A stretch of 7,663 bases of DNA from Bacteroidales bacterium UBA2716 (GCA_002354005.1 DEKS01000163.1:1-7663), one strand, 5' to 3'. Numbered from the stretch's first letter, positions 1 to 7,098 are shown. Translations and numbers: made by a program. The notes: generated by a model from the sequence alone, not told the origin.

Positions 1-1
1 T

Positions 2-556
2 ATGGAAAAGAAAGTTTCGCTTTGGCAAATATTCTGGGTTTTCGCAAAAATCGGCGCCTTTACCATTGGCGGCGGTTATGCCATGATTCCCATCATCCAG
101 GCGGAGATGTCGCGCCGCGGCTGGATTGGGGACGACGACCTCCCGGACATTGTGGCGCTCTCGCAAAGCGCTCCGGGCGTAATGGCCGTCAACATCTCCA
201 TCTTCGCCGGGCACAAGCTTCGCGGCTTCAAGGGTAGCGTGGCGGCCACCCTGGGCAGCATCCTGCCATCGTTCCTCATTATCCTAGGCATTGCCATGTT
301 TTTCTCCGCCTTCAAGGACAATCCGTGGGTGGAACGGGCGTTCAAGGGCATCCGGCCGGTGGTGATTTCCCTCATCGCCGTGCCCATGATTAACATGGCG
401 CGCAAGTCCTGCAAGAACGTGTGGACCTGGCTGCTGGCCATTGTTTCGCTGGTGTTGGTGGCGTTTCTCAACGTCTCCCCCATTTATATCATCCTGTGCG
501 TGCTGGTGCTGGGCTTCAGCATAACCTATTATAAGGAGGGCCGATGGAAACGCTAG
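2..556 (+). CDS. CHR-family (chromate transporter) protein, first of a short pair
   Basis: This 184-residue inner-membrane protein belongs to the CHR (ChrA-type) anion transporter family. Proteins of this length are the short-chain form, which normally needs a second half-size partner, and that partner is encoded next door. The sequence shows the family signature GAFTIGGGYAM at residues 18-28 and a second conserved block with SQSAPG at 54-59 followed by N64. Hydrophobic segments lie at about 78-101, 117-132 and 139-174. The C-terminus is basic (KEGRWKR). ATG at base 2 gives a normal family N-terminus, but the window begins one base before it, so the promoter and RBS are not visible. The last 13 bp overlap the next gene, which implies translational coupling. 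The substrate is an inference: family members export chromate, but many anaerobe homologues have no demonstrated chromate role and may move another anion. Confidence 0.9.
   Translation: MEKKVSLWQIFWVFAKIGAFTIGGGYAMIPIIQAEMSRRGWIGDDDLPDIVALSQSAPGVMAVNISIFAGHKLRGFKGSVAATLGSILPSFLIILGIAMFFSAFKDNPWVERAFKGIRPVVISLIAVPMINMARKSCKNVWTWLLAIVSLVLVAFLNVSPIYIILCVLVLGFSITYYKEGRWKR
533..540 (+). promoter_or_regulatory. Strong Shine-Dalgarno site inside the upstream CHR gene
   Basis: AAGGAGGG lies three bases before the ATG at 544 and is buried in the last codons of the first CHR gene. It decides the start of the second gene. Such a complete anti-16S match is uncommon in Bacteroidota, where most genes lack one, and no other start in this window has a comparable site. 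It probably supports reinitiation by ribosomes finishing the upstream gene 13 bp later. Confidence 0.75.
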
Positions 557-1146
557 TGCTATTTGGCCAGCTGGCCTGGACTTTCTTTGTCATTGGCGCC
601 TTCACCATCGGCGGGGGCTATGCCATGCTCTCCCTCATCCAGAACCAGGTGGTGGTGGAGCACCCCTGGATTTCCGAGAGCACCTTTACGGACATTGTGG
701 CCGTGAGCCAGATGACGCCGGGGCCCATCGGCATCAACAGCGCCACCTATGTGGGCTACGATGTACTGTTTAACGCCACCGGAAGCCAGCTGTTGGGCGT
801 TTGCGGCTCGCTTACCGCTACGCTGTCGCTCATGCTGCCGTCATTTGTGATCGTCCTTCTCATTGTGCGCTTTTACGAGCGCTTCCGCACCTCCAAGCTG
901 TACGCCGGCACCATGGACTGGCTCAAGCCTTGCGTGGCGGGCCTGATTGGCGCCGCAGCTGTTATTCTTATCGTCAAAACCACCTGGACGGGCGGTGTGC
1001 CTCAGGTCCAAGTGGTTTCGGAAAACTTTCCGGACTGGAAAAGCTGGTGCCTTTTGGGCGGCGCTTTTGTGGCCGGTTATTGGGGAAAGGTGAATCCCAT
1101 CTACGTTATCCTTGTCGGAGCCGTGCTGGGACTACTCCTGTACTAA
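544..1146 (+). CDS. CHR-family (chromate transporter) protein, second of a short pair
   Basis: This 200-residue membrane protein is paralogous to the preceding gene product. It carries GAFTIGGGYAM at exactly the same residues (18-28), SQMTPG at 55-60 with N65, and a closing NPIYVIL at 184-190 that matches SPIYIIL in its partner. Hydrophobic segments lie at about 83-109, 128-145 and 168-200. The two halves probably form a heterodimeric transporter in the inner membrane, by analogy with paired short-chain CHR proteins. An insertion at about 145-167, with TTWTGG and a polar stretch, makes it slightly longer than the partner. The start is fixed by the strong RBS just upstream. The TAA stop (1144-1146) interlocks with the TAG stop of the convergent hexosaminidase gene, leaving no room for a dedicated terminator. 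Transport of chromate itself is not shown by the sequence. Confidence 0.9.
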   Translation: METLVLFGQLAWTFFVIGAFTIGGGYAMLSLIQNQVVVEHPWISESTFTDIVAVSQMTPGPIGINSATYVGYDVLFNATGSQLLGVCGSLTATLSLMLPSFVIVLLIVRFYERFRTSKLYAGTMDWLKPCVAGLIGAAAVILIVKTTWTGGVPQVQVVSENFPDWKSWCLLGGAFVAGYWGKVNPIYVILVGAVLGLLLY

Positions 1147-2852
1147 TACCACTTCCACTGGCCCGAGTCAAGATACTCCCGGATTTCTTCCGGGGTACGG
1201 GCAGGTACGCGGTCCATCCCGATGAGTCCTTTGTGGTCCAGGCTGTAGTTCACGCCCATGGCGTCCAGCATTTCAAAGGTGTGGTCCAGGGAAGCGCAGA
1301 AGCGGGCGTAGTCCTTCTTATCGGCACCGCACCACTGAACCTCTGACAAGGCGCACAGACGCGGCAGCAACATGTATTCCAGGTGTTCCGGCGTAGCGAT
1401 ATACTCGGTCCACAGGTTGGCCTGGACGCCCAGGATGTGTTTCTCGGCTCCGGCCGCAATACCATCGTACGGCTCATAGCCATAGACCTGCTCCAGCGGG
1501 AGATAACCGCCGATACCGAAGGGCTCCTTGTCCTGCTCGTAGCTCTGATAATAGTCAAAGTACATGAAGGAGGTAGGGGTCATGATGGCATCGAAGCCCT
1601 TGGCTGCGGCCTTGATACCGCCTTCCACGCCACGCCAGCTCATGATGGTGGCCCCTTCGGCCAGGGTGCCGTCCAGAATTTCGTCCCAGCCGATAACCTT
1701 CCGCCCATGCGCGTTCAGGAAAGCCTGCACGCGGGCGGTTACGTAATTTTGCAGGTAATGCTTGGCCTGGGGACCCTTCTTGATGCCCAGGGCCTTCATG
1801 CGGGCGGCACACTTGGGGCACACGTCCCAAGGGTCCGGACGATCGGGTTCCGCATCGCCGCCAAAACACTCGTCTCCGCCAATGTGGATGTACTCGGAGG
1901 GGAAAATCTCCATGAGTTCCGTGAATACGCCTTCCAGGAAGGTGAAGACAGCGTCGTTGCCGGCGCAGAGAATGTCCTTGGCCACGCCCCAGCGGGTCCA
2001 CACCTCATACGGACCGCCGGTGCAACCCAGCTCCGGATAGGCGGCGAGGGCTGCCACCATGTGGCCCGGAAGGTCCACTTCCGGAATCACGGTAATGCCA
2101 CGGGCGGCGGCGTAGGCCACCACTTCCTTCATTTCTTCCTGCGTGTAAAAACCTCCGTAACGGATGCCGTCGTTGGAGCCCCAGTCCTTTTTGATGACGG
2201 TTCCGTTGCGCCAGGCGCCAATCTCGGTCAGTTTGGGATATTTCTTCACTTCCATGCGCCAGCCCTGGTCCTCGGTGAGATGCCAGTGGAAGCGGTTGAG
2301 CTTATAGGCCGTCATCACATCCAGGTAGCGCTTGGTTTCTTCCACGGTCCAAAAATGGCGGCAGGGATCCAGGTGCATACCCCGGTAGGCAAAGCGCGGC
2401 TGGTCCTGGATGCTCACATACGGCAGCACCCAGTGGGCCTTGGCCTTTTTTCCGCCGTAAATGGCGGCCGGAAGCATTTGCTTGAGGGTTTCGCAGGCAT
2501 AGACAAAGCCGTTCAGGGCCGATGCCTCCACCACCACGCCGTCTTTGCTTACCTGGACGGTATACTGCTCGGGGGCCAGCTCCGGATTTACCAGGAACTG
2601 GATGTCGCCCTTCCCCAGCGGGCACGCCCTGCCGGTAGCGGCCTCCAGGGCATCTTTGAAGCGCCAGATGGCATCCTGCGAGGCGTTATCCAGGCGCGGG
2701 TCCAGGAAAAAGGCTTTGCCGGCTACTGCGTAGGAGCCGTCTGTCACGGTCACCTCCGCCGGCATGGGAATCACACTGAAGGCCTGCGGCTGCACCTGAC
2801 AGCAAGCGGCCAGGGCCAGCATAGCGGCAAAAATGAAACTGTATTTCCTCAT
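1143..2852 (-). CDS. Beta-N-acetylhexosaminidase, GH20, lipoprotein
   Basis: This 569-residue glycoside hydrolase family 20 enzyme should release terminal N-acetylglucosamine or N-acetylgalactosamine from glycans by substrate-assisted catalysis. The N-terminus MRKYSFIFAAMLALAAC is a lipoprotein signal with lipobox LAAC (Cys17), so it is probably anchored in the envelope. A GH20 N-terminal domain (about 25-150) precedes the barrel. Barrel landmarks are RGMHLD at 157-162, HWHLTEDQGWR at 189-199, HIGGDE at 323-328 with the catalytic Asp327-Glu328 pair, GWDEIL at 388-393, SWRG at 405-408 and LWTEYI at 480-485. All expected catalytic features are present. There is no large C-terminal accessory domain. 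The frame stays open 28 codons further upstream, into the flippase gene, but only the start at 2852 gives a signal peptide. It lies 13 bp after the flippase and is probably cotranscribed with it. The exact substrate (peptidoglycan, mucin or host N-glycan) is unknown. Confidence 0.95.
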   Translation of the reverse strand: MRKYSFIFAAMLALAACCQVQPQAFSVIPMPAEVTVTDGSYAVAGKAFFLDPRLDNASQDAIWRFKDALEAATGRACPLGKGDIQFLVNPELAPEQYTVQVSKDGVVVEASALNGFVYACETLKQMLPAAIYGGKKAKAHWVLPYVSIQDQPRFAYRGMHLDPCRHFWTVEETKRYLDVMTAYKLNRFHWHLTEDQGWRMEVKKYPKLTEIGAWRNGTVIKKDWGSNDGIRYGGFYTQEEMKEVVAYAAARGITVIPEVDLPGHMVAALAAYPELGCTGGPYEVWTRWGVAKDILCAGNDAVFTFLEGVFTELMEIFPSEYIHIGGDECFGGDAEPDRPDPWDVCPKCAARMKALGIKKGPQAKHYLQNYVTARVQAFLNAHGRKVIGWDEILDGTLAEGATIMSWRGVEGGIKAAAKGFDAIMTPTSFMYFDYYQSYEQDKEPFGIGGYLPLEQVYGYEPYDGIAAGAEKHILGVQANLWTEYIATPEHLEYMLLPRLCALSEVQWCGADKKDYARFCASLDHTFEMLDAMGVNYSLDHKGLIGMDRVPARTPEEIREYLDSGQWKWY

Positions 2853-2865
2853 ATGATTGAAGTGG

Positions 2866-4317
2866 TTAGTTGGTTGCACCTTTAAGGACACTCCGGTTCC
2901 AGGGGCTTTGGAGCAGTTTCCAGCAGGCCAGGCCATACACGCCCAGTAGCACCGTATTCACGGCCATCCGGCCCCACACGGGGTCGATAAAACTGTCACA
3001 CAGGCGAATACCCGCATACGCCACGCCCATCAGGAGGGCGATCAGCCCCAAGCGGGCCCATTTGTACGGAATGGGATAGTATTTGGCCCCAAGCGCTGCG
3101 CTCAGGATGAACATGACCAGGTAGCTGGCCAGGTGGCCATAGGCCGATGCCCAATAGGAATACCGCGGCATAAAGACAATGTTCACAAGGGTAGTGACCG
3201 CCAGCCCCGCCAGGGTAATCCAGATGGCCATGTTTGTTTTTCCGGAGAGCTTGTACCACATGGACACGTTAAAGAGCATGCCCAGCAGCATGTAGCTGAG
3301 CAGCATGATGGGCACCACACCCACGCCCACGCGGAAATCCCGTCCCAGGAAAAGGGATATAAGGTCGATATAGCCAATCACCCCCAGGAACACCAGGCCG
3401 CAGAAGGCCGTAAAGTATTCCATGACAACGGCATAGAGCTCCCTGGAGTTCTTGTCCCGCGCGCGCTGGAAGAAGAAGGGCTCCGCCGCGTAGCGGAACA
3501 TCTGGATGAACAGATTCATGATAACAGCCAGCTTTACGGCCGCCTGATACACGCCCAGGGAAGCCCGCCAGGCCTCCGACGAGGTGTCAAAGTAGCGGAA
3601 CAGCACCCGGTCCAGAAAGTCGTTGGCCACGCCCGGCAACCCGGCAATCATGAGTGGAATGGAATACACCAGGAGGCGTTTCACCACGCCCCCGTCCCAG
3701 GTCAGTTTGAGCCGAAGGATATCCGGGACAAACAGCACCAGGCACAGCACGCAGCTCACGAAGATGGCAAAAATGGGATAGGTGAAATCCGGCCGGGCGG
3801 GATACACGAAGAAGAGAATGAGGTTGGCACCCGTTTCCGTAAGGATTTTCACGGTTTTGAGGACGGCGAACTTCACAGCCTTGTGCTCCTGCCGGAGTTT
3901 GGCAAAAAGGATGGCTGTAATGCTGTCGCAGAACAGGATGGCCGCCACGTAGATGATGAGGGAGCGATAGCCTTCATAGCCCAGCGCCGCAGAAATGGGC
4001 TCCGAGAACGCCACCATGCACGCCAGGAAGGCCAGATTGAGGCCGAATACCGTGAGCAGGGCACCGGAGTACACCTTCCGCGGGTCCTCCCCCTCCTTGT
4101 TGGCAAAACGGAAACAGCCGGTTTCCAGGCCCAGTACCAGCACCACCTGCAGAATGGCAATGTAGGCCATGAACTCGGTGACCACGCCATACTGCACCTG
4201 GGTGAGCATGCGCGTGTAAATGGGCACAAAGAGGAAATTGAGCACCCGGGCCAGAATGGAACTGAATCCATATATTGCGGTTTCCCCCGCAAGCTGTTTC
4301 AACGGATTTTTTGCCAT
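2866..4317 (-). CDS. Oligosaccharide/polysaccharide flippase (Wzx-like, MOP superfamily)
   Basis: This 483-residue polytopic inner-membrane protein resembles Bacteroidota lipopolysaccharide or polysaccharide biosynthesis flippases of the MOP exporter superfamily. Such proteins move lipid-linked glycans from the cytoplasmic to the periplasmic leaflet. The sequence shows a short cytoplasmic start, then GETAIYGFSSILARVLNFLF (11-30), typical of the family's first helix, and LGLETGCFRF (62-71). About a dozen hydrophobic segments run to a C-terminus ending KGATN, and length is normal for the family. No glycosyltransferase or polymerase gene is visible, so this is not a classical capsule locus. Its only same-strand neighbour is the downstream GH20 enzyme. 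A -7 box ends just 7 bp before the ATG, so the mRNA may be almost leaderless. The transported lipid-linked sugar cannot be inferred. Confidence 0.88.
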   Translation of the reverse strand: MAKNPLKQLAGETAIYGFSSILARVLNFLFVPIYTRMLTQVQYGVVTEFMAYIAILQVVLVLGLETGCFRFANKEGEDPRKVYSGALLTVFGLNLAFLACMVAFSEPISAALGYEGYRSLIIYVAAILFCDSITAILFAKLRQEHKAVKFAVLKTVKILTETGANLILFFVYPARPDFTYPIFAIFVSCVLCLVLFVPDILRLKLTWDGGVVKRLLVYSIPLMIAGLPGVANDFLDRVLFRYFDTSSEAWRASLGVYQAAVKLAVIMNLFIQMFRYAAEPFFFQRARDKNSRELYAVVMEYFTAFCGLVFLGVIGYIDLISLFLGRDFRVGVGVVPIMLLSYMLLGMLFNVSMWYKLSGKTNMAIWITLAGLAVTTLVNIVFMPRYSYWASAYGHLASYLVMFILSAALGAKYYPIPYKWARLGLIALLMGVAYAGIRLCDSFIDPVWGRMAVNTVLLGVYGLACWKLLQSPWNRSVLKGATN

Positions 4318-4342
4318 AGTTGCACAAATTTAGTTAATTTTG
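4310..4342 (+). promoter_or_regulatory. Bacteroidota promoter for the peptidyl-prolyl isomerase gene
   Basis: TTTG at 4310-4313 and TAATTTTG at 4335-4342 are separated by 21 nt, matching the Bacteroidota TTTG-N19-21-TAnnTTTG pattern. The -33 box lies over the first codons of the divergent flippase gene. Transcription would begin about 4347-4350, giving a leader of about 15 nt before the ATG at 4363. The -7 box is only 2 bp from the oppositely oriented -7 box, so the two promoters probably compete for polymerase. Confidence 0.6.
4325..4332 (-). promoter_or_regulatory. Bacteroidota -7 box for the flippase-GH20 operon
   Basis: On the - strand this reads TAAATTTG, an exact match to the Bacteroidota TAnnTTTG -7 element. 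A TTG at 4356-4358 lies 23 nt upstream, a little further than the usual 19-21 nt, so the -33 match is weaker. The ATG at 4317 lies only 7 nt downstream of the box, implying a leader of zero to a few nucleotides. No start-site data support this; it is pattern matching. Confidence 0.55.
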
Positions 4343-4362
4343 CCGAAAGAAACGTCAAGAAT

Positions 4363-5097
4363 ATGAAGAAGTATCTGTATGTTATGCTGGTGCTGGCTGT
4401 GGTAGCCGGCTGCAAGAACAGGAAGAAGGAGGCCCAGGCTCCTGCCATAGAAGAAATTACCGTGGAACCCACAGACACCGTAGCGGCCAAAAAGGCGGCG
4501 GAAACGCTGCCGGCAGAGCCCGTCTTTGACATTGTCACCAACCTGGGCACCATCCGGGTAAAACTGTACAAGGACACGCCCAAGCACCGGGACAACTTTG
4601 AGAAACTGGCCCTTTCCGGCTACTACGACAGCCTGCTGTTCCACCGCGTCATCTACGGCTTCATGATCCAGGGCGGAGACCCGTTCACCAAAGACACCGC
4701 CATGGTGGAGCACTACGGGGAAGGCGGCCCCAAATACACTATCCCGGCAGAGATGCGGGACGCGGAGGGCAATCCCCTGCACCGGCACAAAAAGGGCGCG
4801 CTGGCCGCAGCCCGCGTGGGAGACCTGGCCAATCCGTTCAAGGCTTCCAGCGGTTCCCAGTTCTACCTGGTCCAGAACCCGGACAACTGCGTGCACCTGG
4901 ACGGTGAGTACACCGTGTTTGGAGAGACGGTAGCGGGGCTCAATGTCATTGATAAAATTGCCGCCGTGCGCACGGACCGCCTGGACCGCCCCCTGCAGGA
5001 AGTACGCATCCTGTCCATCCGCCCCAACAAAGAATTGAACGATGTCGCCAAAAAAGAAGAGTTTGGCACGGAATTAGCAGTAGAAACTACCGAATAG
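4363..5097 (+). CDS. Cyclophilin-type peptidyl-prolyl cis-trans isomerase, lipoprotein
   Basis: This 244-residue protein should catalyse proline isomerisation during folding of envelope proteins. MKKYLYVMLVLAVVAGC is a lipoprotein signal with lipobox VAGC (Cys17). A polar linker with repeated Ala, Glu and Lys (20-52) follows, then the cyclophilin domain from about residue 54 to 221. Domain landmarks are LGTIRVKLY at 61-69, the active-site block FHRVIYGFMIQGGDP at 93-107 (with Arg95 and Gln103), GSQFYLV at 164-170, and HLDGEYTVFGE at 178-188. The C-terminal tail is acidic. The frame is open for over 400 codons upstream, but that stretch is antisense to the flippase and is not coding. The start at 4363 is set by the signal peptide and by the promoter just upstream. 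The gene is monocistronic, ending at a hairpin terminator. Confidence 0.93.
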   Translation: MKKYLYVMLVLAVVAGCKNRKKEAQAPAIEEITVEPTDTVAAKKAAETLPAEPVFDIVTNLGTIRVKLYKDTPKHRDNFEKLALSGYYDSLLFHRVIYGFMIQGGDPFTKDTAMVEHYGEGGPKYTIPAEMRDAEGNPLHRHKKGALAAARVGDLANPFKASSGSQFYLVQNPDNCVHLDGEYTVFGETVAGLNVIDKIAAVRTDRLDRPLQEVRILSIRPNKELNDVAKKEEFGTELAVETTE

Positions 5098-5132
5098 TTT
5101 TTTTAATAGGTTAAGTTTTTAGGTTAGAATGA

Positions 5133-5171
5133 GAGCCCCCGTTGCTGCGAAGCACCGGGGGCTCAAGTTTT
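5133..5171 (+). terminator. Intrinsic terminator after the isomerase gene
   Basis: GAGCCCCCG (5133-5141) pairs with CGGGGGCTC (5156-5164). After one T/C mismatch, an inner stem TGCT/AGCA closes a GCGA loop (5147-5150), which is a GNRA tetraloop. The downstream side reads AAGTTTTCTT. The stem ends 8 bp before the stop of the convergent small lipoprotein gene and may serve both strands. The - strand lacks a good U-tract, so the + direction is the main one. Confidence 0.8.
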
Positions 5172-5172
5172 C

Positions 5173-5388
5173 TTACTTTCCAAACGTTTCTTTCTTCCAC
5201 TGGCTCCAGCTCTTGGAGTAGCCGTTTCCGACGTTTTCACTGTCCAGATAGCTGTACCAGGCTTCTTTGGTATAGTCGGGAAGGGCCGGCGCATCTTTGT
5301 GGCAGGCAACAAAGTTGAACGACGCTGCCAGCAGCAGCGCGGGCAGCATCCTCCAGGCGGAAATTCTCTTTTTCATCATTTTATCCAT
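5173..5388 (-). CDS. Small putative lipoprotein of unknown function (71 aa)
   Basis: I do not recognise a family. The product has a basic start (MDKMMKKR), a hydrophobic stretch at 14-28 and Cys29 preceded by FVA, an acceptable though not perfect lipobox. The mature part is about 43 residues, polar and aromatic-rich, with YTKEAWYSYLD at 39-49 and SKSWSQWKK at 58-66. Starts at codons 4 or 5 are equally possible and keep the signal peptide. It begins 5 bp after the stop of the acid phosphatase gene, so it is almost certainly the second gene of that operon and may act with it at the outer membrane. That partnership is inferred only from position. The convergent terminator lies just beyond its stop. 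Confidence 0.7.
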   Translation of the reverse strand: MDKMMKKRISAWRMLPALLLAASFNFVACHKDAPALPDYTKEAWYSYLDSENVGNGYSKSWSQWKKETFGK

Positions 5389-5393
5389 TATTG

Positions 5394-6695
5394 TTATAGC
5401 GTGTCATAGGCCTCGATGGCCTGGGAGATGCGTCGCTCTACGTCAGAGAGGCGGTACAGCCCATCGGCATTGGCCGACAAGCCACTGAGCGGGATTTTCA
5501 CGGCCATGGGCGGATTGTCGTAGGTAAGGGTGCTTATGGCGCGCAGTTGCTCGGCGGAGGCGTATACCAGCAGGAGGTCGGCGTAGGTGTTGCCATCGGC
5601 CCCCTTGAAGCATTCGATAATGAGTTTGCCGCCAATGGGCGTGCGTTTTTCGATGGACCCGGGCAGGTCAGGAATCTCTGCGCCGAGAGACGCCATGACG
5701 CTGCTCAGGTTGGAGTCGTGACCGCAGAGAAAGGAGAACACGCGATTGCTGTTTTGCAGTTCCGCCAACATCACCTGCAGCAGCGGGTGGGCCACATTTA
5801 CGGAAACGGAAGGGGCGGTGAAAAGGATGTCCCCGTACCATTCTTTTACGGTGGAAACCGTTACCCAGTTTGCAAAGCTGAGCTCCTTACCAAAGGCGGC
5901 TTTTCGCTCATCGGGTTCCTCGTAGTACTGCAAGGAAAGGGCATCCGAGACGGTGCAAGCCATCTTGAGCCCGCCACTCATGGACGGTTCTGCATTGATT
6001 TTGAAACTCACGGAAGAGGGGAACTGGCTAAAAGATGTGGTGTCCGGGTAAGCCGGGGAATGGGTGATGTCTATCACCTGTTCCATGATGGCATAACCCT
6101 TTGCTGCACCGGCGTCCAGGTCCCCGAACAGGGTTTGAATCTCTTTCTGTGCCTGAGTGGTGAAGTGCTCCGAGAGTTTGGTAATCTGCGGATTGAAGAC
6201 CGGATCCATGGCGTCGAACTGCACGTTCATCTCTACCCGGGGACTCTTCCCGGGGAGGAGGGCATCTGCGAACTGCCGGGCGGTAACCTGACAGCGCTGT
6301 TTGGCGTTGGCGTAGAAACGAAAAGAATAATTATCCTTAGCATATGAAGCCAGAAGGCCTTTCTTGCCCAGCCATTCGCCAAAGAACGCGCCCATCTTGC
6401 TTTCCAGCTGGGCGCCTCTGGGGGTGAGTGTACTAGGCGCTCCTTCCCAGTGGAACCACTGATACTCCGTATTGGTCAGGCGCGTGAGGACGGAATTTTT
6501 ACTCACCATGGGCGTGCGGATGTTGTGGCGGCTCAGTACTACCATCTGCACCAGAGTATAGCGCTCTTGGAAGGCCTCCGGACGGGCCACCCACTCGGTT
6601 TTAGCGGAGGGCTGTGGGACCGACAGCGGGGTGCGCTGGCAGGCCATTGCTGCAATGGCAACGGCAACAAGAAGAATTCTGGAAATAATTTTCAT
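5394..6695 (-). CDS. Histidine acid phosphatase, Agp-like, lipoprotein
   Basis: This 433-residue protein is a branch-2 histidine phosphatase (acid phosphatase, phytase and glucose-1-phosphatase group), which hydrolyses phosphomonoesters through a phosphohistidine intermediate. The signal MKIISRILLVAVAIAAMAC has a lipobox-like AMAC (Cys19). The nucleophile motif is SRHNIRTP (55-62, His57). Asn replaces the usual Gly of RHGxRxP, as in E. coli glucose-1-phosphatase Agp (RHNLRAP). Other landmarks are TPRGAQLE at 91-98, YANAKQRCQVTARQF at 128-142, and GHDSNL at 325-330 with proton-donor Asp327. All expected catalytic residues are present. The frame is open 18 codons further upstream, but the start at 6695 gives the signal peptide and lies downstream of the promoter. 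The real substrate (sugar phosphate or inositol phosphate) is not settled by sequence. It heads an operon with the small lipoprotein. Confidence 0.92.
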   Translation of the reverse strand: MKIISRILLVAVAIAAMACQRTPLSVPQPSAKTEWVARPEAFQERYTLVQMVVLSRHNIRTPMVSKNSVLTRLTNTEYQWFHWEGAPSTLTPRGAQLESKMGAFFGEWLGKKGLLASYAKDNYSFRFYANAKQRCQVTARQFADALLPGKSPRVEMNVQFDAMDPVFNPQITKLSEHFTTQAQKEIQTLFGDLDAGAAKGYAIMEQVIDITHSPAYPDTTSFSQFPSSVSFKINAEPSMSGGLKMACTVSDALSLQYYEEPDERKAAFGKELSFANWVTVSTVKEWYGDILFTAPSVSVNVAHPLLQVMLAELQNSNRVFSFLCGHDSNLSSVMASLGAEIPDLPGSIEKRTPIGGKLIIECFKGADGNTYADLLLVYASAEQLRAISTLTYDNPPMAVKIPLSGLSANADGLYRLSDVERRISQAIEAYDTL

Positions 6696-6718
6696 GTGAA
6701 CGCGTTCTTTATAGGACG

Positions 6719-6750
6719 CAAATGTACATAAAATGGGATTTATTACCAAA
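6719..6750 (-). promoter_or_regulatory. Bacteroidota promoter for the phosphatase operon
   Basis: On the - strand, TTTG (6747-6750) is followed after exactly 20 nt by TACATTTG (6719-6726), a full match to TTTG-N19-21-TAnnTTTG. Transcription would start near 6712-6715, leaving a leader of about 17-20 nt before the ATG at 6695. This is the best promoter match in the window. It overlaps the start proposed for the divergent small gene. Confidence 0.7.
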
Positions 6751-7098
6751 AATGACTATCTTGCAGCAAATTATAAAAAACTTCTGACGATACGTGCATG
6801 GACCAATGTATTGATGGGCGCCATTGAGGCGCTGGAAGCAGCAGGAATTACGCAGATGCCCATCATTACAGGCCAGGACAACACCGCCACGGCCCAGCGC
6901 AACATCAAGGACGCCAAACAGGCCATGACCATCGACAAGAATCTGAACGACATGGCCTATAACACGGCCATGATTATCAACAGCCTGGTCGCCGGTTCTC
7001 TCGTGCAAGCCAGCCGCAGCATCTCTACCGGAGGGGTCACCATTCCGGCATTCTTCTCCAAGGTGAGCCTGGTAACCATCGACAGTATCTCCTGGTAG
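6733..7098 (+). CDS. Small protein of unknown function (121 aa, start uncertain)
   Basis: I do not recognise this protein. It has no signal peptide and no clear catalytic motif. Residues 24-37 suggest an amphipathic helix (TNVLMGAIEALEAA), followed by a polar middle (GQDNTATAQRNIKDAKQAM, 47-65) and a hydroxyl- and small-residue-rich end (SLVQASRSISTGGVTIPAFF). From about codon 28 onward the third codon position is mostly G or C, like the neighbouring genes, which supports coding on this strand. The first 27 codons are AT-rich and lie over the phosphatase promoter. The start may therefore be ATG 6814 (94 residues), in which case TATCTTGC at 6757-6764 could be a degenerate -7 box. The antisense frame over the same stretch looks like a shadow. 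It is the last protein gene before the repeat-rich tRNA flank and could be cargo or a remnant of a mobile element, but nothing in it proves this. Confidence 0.55.
   Translation: MGFITKNDYLAANYKKLLTIRAWTNVLMGAIEALEAAGITQMPIITGQDNTATAQRNIKDAKQAMTIDKNLNDMAYNTAMIINSLVAGSLVQASRSISTGGVTIPAFFSKVSLVTIDSISW

Noticed and set aside
1383..2885. A 500-codon open frame on the + strand opposite the GH20 gene
   Set aside because: It is antisense to an unmistakable hexosaminidase, has shadow-like composition rich in Gly and His with no motif or domain, and is explained by high GC at third codon positions.
3133..4362. An open upstream extension of the isomerase frame by 410 codons
   Set aside because: It runs antisense through the flippase gene and has no sensible protein content. 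The lipoprotein signal and promoter fix the real start at 4363.
5098..5132. AT-rich stretch with TAGGTTA repeated at 5107-5113 and 5120-5126
   Set aside because: It is short, low in complexity and simply the region between a stop codon and its terminator.
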